Assembly (NCBI GenBank): GCA_945949385.1
Contig: CAMFEL010000002.1
Span: 1 to 49,017, forward strand
DNA from: an uncultured Clostridia bacterium
Lineage (GTDB): Bacteria > Bacillota > Clostridia > Oscillospirales > CAG-272
DNA: 49,017 bases
Direction: 5' to 3'
The position numbers were made by a program, and so were the translations under genes. Positions 24,087-31,513 of the stretch are shown here, in pieces. Under the pieces are notes generated by a model, which was not told the DNA's origin, did not search any database, and saw nothing but the letters and a program-made list of their open reading frames with translations. The first letter of the stretch is position 1. Each line of letters starts with the position of its first letter.

Positions 24087-24116
24087 ACTTTTTGCGACAT
24101 ATATGTCGCAAAAAGT
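24087..24116. promoter_or_regulatory. Perfect 30-bp palindromic operator
   Basis: Left arm ACTTTTTGCGACATA and its exact reverse complement follow without a spacer. It starts at the -10 of the transporter promoter and covers the start of transcription, ideal for repression. The TetR protein encoded in the same operon is the probable ligand-controlled binder. Confidence 0.85.
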
Positions 24117-24143
24117 ATATCACATTTCGACGCAAGATGTCAA
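24114..24143 (-). promoter_or_regulatory. Promoter of the transporter-TetR operon
   Basis: Minus strand TTGACA (24143-24138), 18-nt spacer, TATACT (24119-24114). The -10 is embedded in the edge of the palindrome at 24087-24116. Confidence 0.8.
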
Positions 24144-24206
24144 TAAAAATGTTTATATTCAGGAAACAATTTATATTAAATCGGTTTAGAAATAAGCCGA
24201 GGAAGC

Positions 24207-24240
24207 AAAAATCCCCCGTAAGGCTCAGCCTTGCGGGGGA
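24207..24240 (-). terminator. Terminator of the 24253-25011 gene
   Basis: Plus-strand arms CCCCCGTAAGGCT (24213-24225) and GCCTTGCGGGGG (24228-24239). Read on the minus strand the hairpin is followed by ATTTTTGC, so it closes the gene ending at 24253. Confidence 0.85.
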
Positions 24241-24252
24241 ATGTCGGAGATA

Positions 24253-25011
24253 TTACTTAAATGTGCGTTCAAGCGATTCTTCAAAGACTTGTTTTCCGGT
24301 TTTGAAATCTAAGGATTTAAGCGGTTTGTTCCATGAAAAAGGGCTTGACGGATGGGAAGTGTATACAATATCCGTACCAACGGCGGGTTTTGCCGCGTTT
24401 ATGTCTTTATATGCTTTTCCCGCCGATACGGAAACGAAAACAACAAGTCTCGGTTTGATTATATCAATTACTTTGTTCAAAACTTCGGAGGAAGCCGCTG
24501 CGCTTTTGTTCCATACTTCGTATGCAAGAGAAGTGTCGCCCAAAAGTTTTGCCGATTTTACAAGAGAGTTCCAATACTTCATTTTGCTGTAAAGCGCAGG
24601 CATTTGGAAAAAGTTCATGAACGCAAAGCAGTCAATAAGCTGTTTTTTATCAAGGGTTATGCGGTGTATTTCTTCTCCCAGTACTGCCTTTGAAAAAGAC
24701 TTGATTGTGTTTGTAAAAATACCGTACTTGCCGCCTTTGTCTCCGCTTTTGTAGTTTTCAACCACCTGTCTTGTGTTGAACCAGCCCTCGCTTCCCATGC
24801 TTACCTTTGGGCACGGCTCATCCCACCAGAGGTCAAAATCCTTCAGCGTAACTTTTGAAGAGTGTGCGCTTTGATTTATGTAGTGACTCTCGCCTACAAT
24901 GAGAATACGGTATTTTTCGTAGTCTTTCCCGATAAACGGCAGATATTCCGGATGTATGCGGTAATGATGAATGTCATTCAGAGCGTTTTCCGTAACGGTT
25001 GCTGCAGCCAT
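24253..25011 (-). CDS. Unknown protein, faint uracil-DNA-glycosylase-like pattern
   Basis: A 252-residue soluble protein. RILIVGESHYINQSAH near residue 35, a central helical part, KPRLVVFVSVSAGKAYKD near 190 and YTSHPSSPFSWNK near 220 follow the order 'GExxx ... strand ... HPS' seen in the uracil-DNA glycosylase superfamily, but catalytic residues cannot be assigned and the match is loose. It could be a base-excision-type enzyme or an unrelated protein. Monocistronic and closed by a terminator. The start at 25011 has an AGGAGG ribosome binding site (25016-25021). Confidence 0.6.
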   Translation of the reverse strand: MAAATVTENALNDIHHYRIHPEYLPFIGKDYEKYRILIVGESHYINQSAHSSKVTLKDFDLWWDEPCPKVSMGSEGWFNTRQVVENYKSGDKGGKYGIFTNTIKSFSKAVLGEEIHRITLDKKQLIDCFAFMNFFQMPALYSKMKYWNSLVKSAKLLGDTSLAYEVWNKSAAASSEVLNKVIDIIKPRLVVFVSVSAGKAYKDINAAKPAVGTDIVYTSHPSSPFSWNKPLKSLDFKTGKQVFEESLERTFK

Positions 25012-25049
25012 TTTGTACCTCCTGTGTTATAATATACGATACATTATAT

Positions 25050-28000
25050 TTAGCTATGGGTCCAGTCTAATTCATACCAGTTGAAATTCTCATAATTATA
25101 TACATCTACATATCCACCGGCTGGCGAGTAGCGTGTATATGTTGTTTGCAATAGTACAGTATCTCTTAATGCAGAGGCAGCATTTGAACTGATATTAAGA
25201 AGATAGGTAGTCATTTTATAATTACCTCGATAACCTGTTCGGTATTCAATATTACTTCCACCAGCCAACCAATTGTCTGATACTGCGAAAGTAACATTTT
25301 TTATACCGGATTGATAGAATGCATACTTGCCGATGAATTTTACGGCTTCCGGTATAGATATTGAAGTTAAAGAATAGCACTGACAAAACGCAAATTGATC
25401 AATTTTAACAAGGGAACTCGGGAAACTGAGGTTTGATAAATTCATACAATTATAAAATGCCGACTCTCCGATTTCAGTTACTGTTTCCGGTATTGTAATT
25501 GTTGATAATGATTGCAGACCGGAAAATCCATTATTCAGAATCTGTGAAACCGCAACCCCGTTATATGTGCTTGGAATAGTGATTGATATGCTGTTCTTTG
25601 CACCGCTTCCGGCTCTTACGCCGTAAGTGTTGTCAGAAAGTAAAACATATTCTAAAATTTCACCTGTTTCAGATGAGTCTTTGATACTTCCGAGGTTATC
25701 ACTCGTTCCGTCTGTATATGTGACAACGAGCTCACCGTCAATAATCTCCATATTGGCAATTCCTCTGCCGTCTGCGCCGGGATCGCCTTTCTCTCCCTTT
25801 TCACCCTGTGCACCGGTGTCGCCCTTATCGCCTTTCTCGCCTTTTATGTTGCCGAGACTGTAAACGGTGTTGTCGGTCATAAGTATGCTGAGGTCGCCCG
25901 CAGAGGAGAGGGTAACGGATTTAATACCGGTGCCGTCTTTGCCGTCGGCGCCGTTTATGCCGTTTGCGCCCACAACAACGCCCAGATTCGTACTGCTGCC
26001 GTTTGTGTAGGTGAGTACAAGCTCTCCGTCGGCGTTTATCTCGGATTTTGAAATACCTATGCCGTCGGAGCCTTTGATATTGCCGAGATTCAGGGTCGCG
26101 CCGTTTGAAAGCGTTACGGTCAAAGCGCCCTCTGCGGAAACCGTGACATTGCTGATGCCGATTCCGTCTTTGCCGTCGGCGCCGTCTTTTCCGTCAGCGC
26201 CGTTTATGCCGTCTTTGCCGTTTGCGCCCACAACAACGCCCAGATTCGTACTGCTGCCGTTTGTGTAGGTGAGAATAAGCTCTCCGTCGGCGTTTATCTC
26301 GGATTTTGAAACACCTATGCCGTCGGCGCCCTTTATATTGCCGAGATTCAGGGTCGCGCCGCTTGTAAGCGTTACGGTCAGTATTCCGTTGTCAGACACG
26401 GACACATTTGCAATACCTACGCCGTCGGCTCCGTCCTTTCCGTCCGTGCCGTTGACACCGTCTTTGCCGTTTTGTCCGTCGGCTCCGTCTTTTCCGTCGG
26501 CACCGTCCTGCCCGTCTTTGCCTACGATACAGCCGAGGCTAATGCTTGAAGCATCGGAGAAGGTAAGCACCAATTCTCCGTCTGTGTTGATATTTACATC
26601 GGAAATGCCTATGCCGTCAGCGCCGTCCTGTCCGTCCTTGCCGTCCTGACCGTTAACGCCGTCGGTACCGTCGGCTCCGTCTTTACCGTTTGTGCCTACA
26701 ACAACTCCGAGATTGGCGGATGTGCCGTCCGTGTATGTAATGACCAGCTCGCCGTCTGCGTTGATTTCGGAGGAGGCGACGCCTACGCCGTCCTGACCGT
26801 CGGTGCCGTTTATACCGTCGGCACCGTCTTTGCCGTCTTTTCCGTCCGCGCCGTTCACGCCGTTTTTACCGTCGGCACCTACAACACAGCCGAGATTTAC
26901 GCTTGTTCCGTCGGAATATGTTATAATAAGCTCACCCAAAGCATTTACGGATGTTCCGGAAATGCCTATGCCGTCGGCGCCGTCCTGTCCGTCTTTGCCG
27001 TCCTGACCGTTGACGCCGTCGGTACCGTCGGCTCCGTCTTTACCGTTTGTGCCTACAACAACTCCGAGATTGGCGGATGTGCCGTCCGTGTATGTAATGA
27101 CCAGCTCGCCGTCTGCGTTGATTTCGGAGGAGGCGACGCCTACGCCGTCCTGACCGTCCGTGCCGTTTATACCGTCGGCACCGTCTTTGCCGTCTTGTCC
27201 ATCCGCGCCGTTCACGCCGTCTTTACCGTCGACGCCGTTTTTACCGTCGGCACCTACAACACAGCCGAGATTTACGCTTGTTCCGTCGGAATATGTTATA
27301 ATAAGCTCACCCAAAGCATTTACGGATGTTCCGGAAATGCCTATGCCGTCGGCACCGTCCTGTCCGTTCTTGCCGTCCTGACCGTTGACGCCGTCTTTTC
27401 CGTTTTGTCCGTCAACACCGTCCCTGCCGTCTGCTCCTACTATTTTTCCAAGCTCCATGACGGTTCCGCTTGTGAGAGTGATTTCAAGCTCTCCGTTTGT
27501 ATTTATAAGGATATTCCGAATACCGACTCCGTCGGCACCGTCGCGACCGTCGGTACCGTTTGCACCGTCTGCGCCGTCCGCACCGTCTTTGCCGTCAGCG
27601 CCGTCAGCACCGATAACCCGTCCGAGATTTGAAACGGTGTTGTCGGAAGATGTGATTATCAGTTCACCGTCGGAGCTTACTTCGGTCTTTACTATGCTTA
27701 TACCGTCGGCTCCGTCAATGCCGTTCTTGCCGTCGGTGCCGTTCAGACCGTTTGCTCCGTCTTTGCCGTCCTTACCGGCGGCGCCCATAACATTACCGAG
27801 ATTTGAGCGCTGCCCGTTGGAAAAGGTCAGCACAAGCTGCCCCTCGGAGTTAATTTCTGCGCCCGTAACGCCGATACCGTCGGCACCGTCCTCGCCGTTC
27901 TCTCCGTCTGCGCCCTTTGCGCCTACTATAACACCGAGATTTGCGTCGGTGCCGTCGGAATATGTGAGTACAAGCTCACCCATGGCATTAACACGGGAGG

Positions 28001-28886
28001 CGGTAATGCTTATGCCGTTTTCGCCGTCTTGTCCGTCAATACCGTCCTTGCCGTCGGCTCCGTTCTGACCGTCTTTACCTGCGGCGCCCATAACACTACC
28101 CAGATTTGAGCGCTGCCCGTTGGAAAAGGTCAGCACAAGCTCGCCGTCGGAGTTTATCTCCGAGCCGGTAACGCTTATACCGTCGCTGCCGTTCATGCCG
28201 ACTACCTTGTCAAGGTTTATTACGCTTTCGTCAGACAGCGTTATTACAAGCTGACCGTCGGCGTTGATTTGTGCCGCGGTAATGCCGACTCCGTCCTGAC
28301 CGTTTTCGCCGTTCTTTCCGTCTTGTCCGTTCAGTCCGTCAATGCCGTCTTTGCCGTCTTTTCCGTCGGTGCCGTTAATACCGTTTGCCCCGTCTTTGCC
28401 GTCAACGCCGTTTGTGCCGTCTTTGCCGTCCGTTCCCACTGCTTTGCCGAGATTAAGCACTGTTCCGTCGGAAAGGGTAATAAGCAGCTCTCCCTTTTCG
28501 GAGAATGACGCTGTTTTAACAGAGGCGGCATCGCGGCTTGCCATATCCGCAAGTGCCGACGCCCATTCGTCCTTTGTGCCCGTGTATCCGCCGTCTTTGG
28601 CAATATCGTATGCCGATTTGCCCTCAAGGGACGAGAGCCATTCCTGCACGCTGCCGTCGAAACCGTTCTTGACCGCCAGCTCATATGCGGACAGACCGTT
28701 TTCAATATCTGTCCTGTCTCCCTTTGAGTTTCTGTGCACAATATTTGCAACGAGGAATGATATTCCCACGCAAAGAAGAAGTGCCAGAATCACACATAGG
28801 ATTTTCTTGCCTATATGGCTTTCTTTATTTTCTCCGGTGCTTTTAACACCTGCTTTTTCAGTTAAAGAATCGTTTTTGATGCTCAT
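25050..28886 (-). CDS. Membrane-anchored collagen-like repeat protein with LRR tail
   Basis: A 1278-residue surface protein. A cytoplasmic N terminus is followed by one membrane helix (ILCVILALLLCVGISFLVA, about 30-48). Two copies of a short motif (SAYELAVKNGFDGSVQEWL and SAYDIAKDGGYTGTKDEWA) come next. The bulk (about 120-1070) alternates about 18 beta units of roughly 31 residues (pattern IGI....GELVITYSDGTS.NLG.VVG) with Gly-x-y collagen-like tracts rich in DGKDG, NGQDG and ADG. The C-terminal 200 residues contain BspA-type leucine-rich repeats (LSTITIPETVTEIGESAFYNC). It therefore projects a long stalk with a binding head from the membrane. GAGGGAG precedes the start. Divergent from, and probably controlled by, the XRE gene at 29017. 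Confidence 0.88.
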   Translation of the reverse strand: MSIKNDSLTEKAGVKSTGENKESHIGKKILCVILALLLCVGISFLVANIVHRNSKGDRTDIENGLSAYELAVKNGFDGSVQEWLSSLEGKSAYDIAKDGGYTGTKDEWASALADMASRDAASVKTASFSEKGELLITLSDGTVLNLGKAVGTDGKDGTNGVDGKDGANGINGTDGKDGKDGIDGLNGQDGKNGENGQDGVGITAAQINADGQLVITLSDESVINLDKVVGMNGSDGISVTGSEINSDGELVLTFSNGQRSNLGSVMGAAGKDGQNGADGKDGIDGQDGENGISITASRVNAMGELVLTYSDGTDANLGVIVGAKGADGENGEDGADGIGVTGAEINSEGQLVLTFSNGQRSNLGNVMGAAGKDGKDGANGLNGTDGKNGIDGADGISIVKTEVSSDGELIITSSDNTVSNLGRVIGADGADGKDGADGADGANGTDGRDGADGVGIRNILINTNGELEITLTSGTVMELGKIVGADGRDGVDGQNGKDGVNGQDGKNGQDGADGIGISGTSVNALGELIITYSDGTSVNLGCVVGADGKNGVDGKDGVNGADGQDGKDGADGINGTDGQDGVGVASSEINADGELVITYTDGTSANLGVVVGTNGKDGADGTDGVNGQDGKDGQDGADGIGISGTSVNALGELIITYSDGTSVNLGCVVGADGKNGVNGADGKDGKDGADGINGTDGQDGVGVASSEINADGELVITYTDGTSANLGVVVGTNGKDGADGTDGVNGQDGKDGQDGADGIGISDVNINTDGELVLTFSDASSISLGCIVGKDGQDGADGKDGADGQNGKDGVNGTDGKDGADGVGIANVSVSDNGILTVTLTSGATLNLGNIKGADGIGVSKSEINADGELILTYTNGSSTNLGVVVGANGKDGINGADGKDGADGKDGIGISNVTVSAEGALTVTLSNGATLNLGNIKGSDGIGISKSEINADGELVLTYTNGSSTNLGVVVGANGINGADGKDGTGIKSVTLSSAGDLSILMTDNTVYSLGNIKGEKGDKGDTGAQGEKGEKGDPGADGRGIANMEIIDGELVVTYTDGTSDNLGSIKDSSETGEILEYVLLSDNTYGVRAGSGAKNSISITIPSTYNGVAVSQILNNGFSGLQSLSTITIPETVTEIGESAFYNCMNLSNLSFPSSLVKIDQFAFCQCYSLTSISIPEAVKFIGKYAFYQSGIKNVTFAVSDNWLAGGSNIEYRTGYRGNYKMTTYLLNISSNAASALRDTVLLQTTYTRYSPAGGYVDVYNYENFNWYELDWTHS
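26611..27342. repeat. Near-identical 357-bp tandem duplication in the collagen-like gene
   Basis: The segment starting near 26611 recurs near 26968, with few substitutions and an 18-bp (six-residue) length change in the Gly-x-y tract. Each copy holds two beta units plus two collagen-like tracts. Boundaries are approximate because neighbouring units are also similar. Confidence 0.75.
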
Positions 28887-28921
28887 ATTCTTCTCCCTCT
28901 TTATATTGTATTGTTGTTATT

Positions 28922-28950
28922 ATTAAAACACACAATTCGTGGATTGTCAA
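28922..28950 (-). promoter_or_regulatory. Promoter/operator of the collagen-like gene
   Basis: Minus strand TTGACA (28950-28945), 17-nt spacer, TTTAAT (28927-28922). The spacer holds the inverted repeat ACAAT...ATTGT (28932-28947). TTCGT recurs on the plus strand at 28936, 28956 and 28971, suggesting several binding sites for the divergent XRE protein. Confidence 0.6.
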
Positions 28951-28964
28951 TACATTTCGTGCAT

Positions 28965-28992
28965 TTTACATTCGTTTTGGACACTATATATT
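28965..28992 (+). promoter_or_regulatory. Promoter of the XRE regulator gene
   Basis: TTTACA (28965-28970), 16-nt spacer, TATATT (28987-28992); overlaps the third TTCGT copy, allowing autoregulation. Confidence 0.45.
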
Positions 28993-29016
28993 ACAATGAT
29001 ACAAAGAGGTGATGAA

Positions 29017-29334
29017 ATGGGTTTCGGCGATGTTTTGAGAGAACTGCTTGAAAGTAAAAACATAACTCAGAAGCAGCTTGCGGAGGATTTGAATATAGGC
29101 GTTACCACAATAGGAAACTATGTACGGGGTCTGCGCGAGCCGGACTTCGCGACTCTTAAAGCGCTGGCGCGGTATTTCAATGTTTCTGCGGACTATCTTC
29201 TGAATCTTCATACCGATAAGACCGAAACTCACGCCGAAGATGAGATTCTTCACATATACCGTTCCCTTACACCTGAGCAGCAGAGGATATATATTGAACA
29301 GGGCAAAGCGTTTCGTAAGGGAAAGAGCAGATAG
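29017..29334 (+). CDS. Small XRE-family transcriptional regulator
   Basis: A 105-residue protein. A Cro/C1 helix-turn-helix occupies residues 1-65 (LLESKNITQKQLAEDLNIGV, then TTIGNYVRGLREPDF), followed by a short helical tail. The start at 29017 has AGAGGTGATG upstream. It is divergent from the collagen-like surface gene with 130 nt between them; repeated TTCGT blocks in that gap are the likely operators. It ends in a shared terminator with the convergent DUF4097 gene. Confidence 0.85.
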   Translation: MGFGDVLRELLESKNITQKQLAEDLNIGVTTIGNYVRGLREPDFATLKALARYFNVSADYLLNLHTDKTETHAEDEILHIYRSLTPEQQRIYIEQGKAFRKGKSR

Positions 29335-29354
29335 AAGGGTAAATTTTACTCAAT

Positions 29355-29397
29355 ACAAAACAAACCGTCTCACCAATGGTAAGACGGTTTGTTTTGT
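29355..29397. terminator. Bidirectional terminator between convergent genes
   Basis: ACAAAACAAACCGTCT pairs with AGACGGTTTGTTTTGT, with an ACC/GGT inner extension. T runs occur on both strands. Confidence 0.85.
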
Positions 29398-29405
29398 AAT
29401 AGGCT

Positions 29406-30377
29406 TCAGTTATTGGGAACTATCTCAAAATCTATACTGCCGCTGGTTGTTTTGATTTCGCATATATTCTCCGAAGCCGTGCGGGGCACATTTACATCGC
29501 CGCTGACGGTGTCTGTTATAAACGCTTTTTCCGTAAGCAGTGTGCCGGACACATCTCCGCTGACTGTGACGATTTTGAGAGACGCCGCGTCGGAGCGATT
29601 AAGCTCCACCTCGCCGCTGGTGGTTTTTATGTCTATATCCGCTTCTGCCGTGACTTTCTCAAAAGTTATTTCACCGCTTGTGCTTGCGGCGGTGATGCTG
29701 CGGCAGACCGCATCTTCGATTTCAATACTGCCGCTGACAGTCTCAAGCTTTATGTCCGAGACGGAATTTGCAGAGGATACTTCTATATCTCCGCTGGTGG
29801 ATCTCAGGTTCAGCTTTTCGGGGGCTGCATTTCTGATCTTCTGCTCGCCGCTGACTGTCTTTACGGACAGAGTACCCTTGACTGCGGCGGATATGGACAC
29901 ATTTCCGCTTGTATTGTATATTTCGGCTTCACCGAAAGAATATCCTTCCGGCACTTCCACATTTCCGCTGAGGGTCGTAATATCAAGCGAGCTGTAATCG
30001 CCCTCCGGCAGATACACCTTTATTTCCATTTTACCCCAGTATATGCCCATGCGCTGATACCATTTGCGCTGGTCATATCTCTTTACCGTAAGCGTTCCGT
30101 TCTCAACTTCGACCGTGTGCGTGATCTTGTCGCTCTCGTTGCATACCACCCTGCATTCTGAGTCTGTCGAAGGGATAAGGAGCACATCGCATTCCACTCC
30201 GTCAACGGATATGCTGTCAAAGGCTTCGTCAATATTATAGGTCTTTTCCGTAAATGTCATGGTATTCATCTCCCTAAAGTCTAAATTCATGGAGAACACG
30301 GCGCCCAGCGCTACCGCGGCACCCACAAGTATCAGCGCGCCTGCAACTATAAGCAGGACTATACTGCGTGTTTTCAT
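29406..30377 (-). CDS. DUF4097-family beta-helical membrane-anchored protein
   Basis: A 323-residue protein. One N-terminal membrane helix (IVLLIVAGALILVGAAVAL) is followed by a beta-helix of about 270 residues built from repeated T(T/V)SG(D/N/E) turns, for example LDITTLSGNVEVPEG, TVSGDVSGTL and KTTSGSIDFE. This is the DUF4097/LiaG-type fold found downstream of PadR and DUF1700 genes in Firmicutes, where it is linked to envelope-stress responses. It is the last gene of a three-gene operon, 38 nt after the DUF1700 gene. GAAAGGA precedes the ATG. Confidence 0.88.
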   Translation of the reverse strand: MKTRSIVLLIVAGALILVGAAVALGAVFSMNLDFREMNTMTFTEKTYNIDEAFDSISVDGVECDVLLIPSTDSECRVVCNESDKITHTVEVENGTLTVKRYDQRKWYQRMGIYWGKMEIKVYLPEGDYSSLDITTLSGNVEVPEGYSFGEAEIYNTSGNVSISAAVKGTLSVKTVSGEQKIRNAAPEKLNLRSTSGDIEVSSANSVSDIKLETVSGSIEIEDAVCRSITAASTSGEITFEKVTAEADIDIKTTSGEVELNRSDAASLKIVTVSGDVSGTLLTEKAFITDTVSGDVNVPRTASENICEIKTTSGSIDFEIVPNN

Positions 30378-30415
30378 TGATTTTTTCCTTTCTTATTCTT
30401 CTTATTCTGCAAAGC

Positions 30416-31003
30416 TTATTTTACAAATCCGGATTTGATTTTCCGTATGAGCTTTTTTGTCATGGCAATCACGCCCTTTGTAGACTGCACCGAAGCAATT
30501 CCCGTGAGAATTGCAAATCCCGCGCACAGCATTGCCGCTCCGAGAGAAAGGGCGGCTGCGGCAGGTGCTCCGGAAAACAGATATGCGAAGGCAGCAACAA
30601 GGCAGGCTGCGGCGCTTAGTCCAAAGGCAAATGCCACGATATACAGTACCGCCACAAGCACCCACAGCACCGCGTACAGCGACAGCGCAACGGCGACGGC
30701 GGCAATCAGCAGCGGCAGCCAGACGGGAGAGCCCAGCACAAGCAGCACCGTCTCCCATGCTTTCAGTGCGCGTCTCTTTTTAACTTTTGCCCTGACCAGA
30801 GAGGGCAGGGGCGTGTCCATAAGTATCTGAGCCGTAATATCCTCCATACTGCCCAGTGCCTCCACTGCTTCTTCCTCGCTCAGTCCCTCTTCCGTGCGGT
30901 CGTCTATCATCTCTCCGTAGTAGTCGAGAGAACGGCTTCTGTCTTTTTCGGGCAGCTCCGACAGACTCTTTTCAAGTTCGCCGAGAAATTCGCATTTATT
31001 CAT
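30416..31003 (-). CDS. DUF1700 (HAAS-type) membrane protein
   Basis: A 195-residue protein. The N-terminal 70 residues match the DUF1700/HAAS helical domain (CEFLGELEKSLSELPEKDR, then YYGEMIDDRTEEGLSEEEA), which interacts with PadR-type partners. About four hydrophobic helices follow from residue 85. It sits between padR (8-nt overlap with its stop) and the DUF4097 gene. GAGGAGAGG, located inside the padR coding region, precedes the ATG. Confidence 0.85.
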   Translation of the reverse strand: MNKCEFLGELEKSLSELPEKDRSRSLDYYGEMIDDRTEEGLSEEEAVEALGSMEDITAQILMDTPLPSLVRAKVKKRRALKAWETVLLVLGSPVWLPLLIAAVAVALSLYAVLWVLVAVLYIVAFAFGLSAAACLVAAFAYLFSGAPAAAALSLGAAMLCAGFAILTGIASVQSTKGVIAMTKKLIRKIKSGFVK

Positions 31004-31316
31004 TTGTGTCCTCTCCTCTCGTTACAAATTTGTATATGGACATTATTTCCTCCCATTCCTCCGTAAATGCAGCGATACGCTCAAGTCCCGCATGAGTGAT
31101 GTGATAATATTTTCTCAGCCTGCCGTTATGCTCCGCGGAATGCACTGTCAAAAGCTCCGCCGATTCAAGACGTCTGAGTATGGGATACAGAGTGGATTCG
31201 GATATTTCCACATACGGTTTAATATCTTTTATTATCTTGTATCCGTAGGAATCCTCGTTTTTGATCGAGGCGAGAACGCATATGTCCAATAGTCCGCGTT
31301 TCAGTTGAACATCCAT
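30996..31316 (-). CDS. PadR-family transcriptional regulator
   Basis: A 106-residue winged-helix regulator: LKRGLLDICVLASI at the N terminus, DSYGYKIIKDI in the recognition part, and the family signature ISESTLYPILRRLE followed by RKYYHITHAG in the wing. The start at 31316 has AAGGAGG upstream; longer in-frame extensions run into the promoter. It is first in the operon with DUF1700 and DUF4097 genes and should bind the palindrome in its own promoter. Confidence 0.92.
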   Translation of the reverse strand: MDVQLKRGLLDICVLASIKNEDSYGYKIIKDIKPYVEISESTLYPILRRLESAELLTVHSAEHNGRLRKYYHITHAGLERIAAFTEEWEEIMSIYKFVTRGEDTNE

Positions 31317-31338
31317 AAAATACCTCCTTACGCGTAAT

Positions 31339-31367
31339 ACTATACTACGCATAGTATTATTTGTCAA
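31339..31367 (-). promoter_or_regulatory. padR promoter with embedded operator
   Basis: Minus strand TTGACA (31367-31362), 17-nt spacer, TATAGT (31344-31339). The spacer contains arms ATACTA and TAGTAT around a 4-nt centre (31342-31357), which fits PadR autorepression. Confidence 0.8.
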
Positions 31368-31388
31368 GAGGTATTTGAAAAAATATAA

Positions 31389-31412
31389 AAAAATCTCAAA
31401 AGGGAGATTTTT
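31389..31412 (-). terminator. Second terminator before padR
   Basis: AAAAATCTC (31389-31397) pairs with GAGATTTTT (31404-31412). On the minus strand a long T-rich run follows, so it backs up the terminator at 31460. Confidence 0.6.
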
Positions 31413-31459
31413 GTCGCCTGCCGGTTAATTCGGGTAAGTTCAAAGCAGTAAGCGCGGGA

Positions 31460-31493
31460 GAAAATTAAAAAGCGGCGGGAACTTCCCGCCGCT
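31460..31493 (-). terminator. Terminator of the LysM-GH18 gene
   Basis: AGCGGCGGGAA (31471-31481) pairs with TTCCCGCCGCT (31483-31493). Read on the minus strand it is followed by TTTTTAATTTT. Confidence 0.9.
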
Positions 31494-31513
31494 ATGCCGC
31501 GTCAACAAGCCTG

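Noticed and set aside
22924..24189. Long plus-strand frame opposite the MFS transporter (421 codons)
   Set aside because: Composition is His/Gly/Lys-rich as expected of the antisense of membrane helices; it crosses the transporter promoter and has no start signal.
26269..28068. Several plus-strand Pro/Ser-rich frames opposite the collagen-like gene
   Set aside because: They are the antisense of Gly-Asp-rich repeats (PSAPS patterns), an expected by-product of the repeat, without ribosome binding sites.
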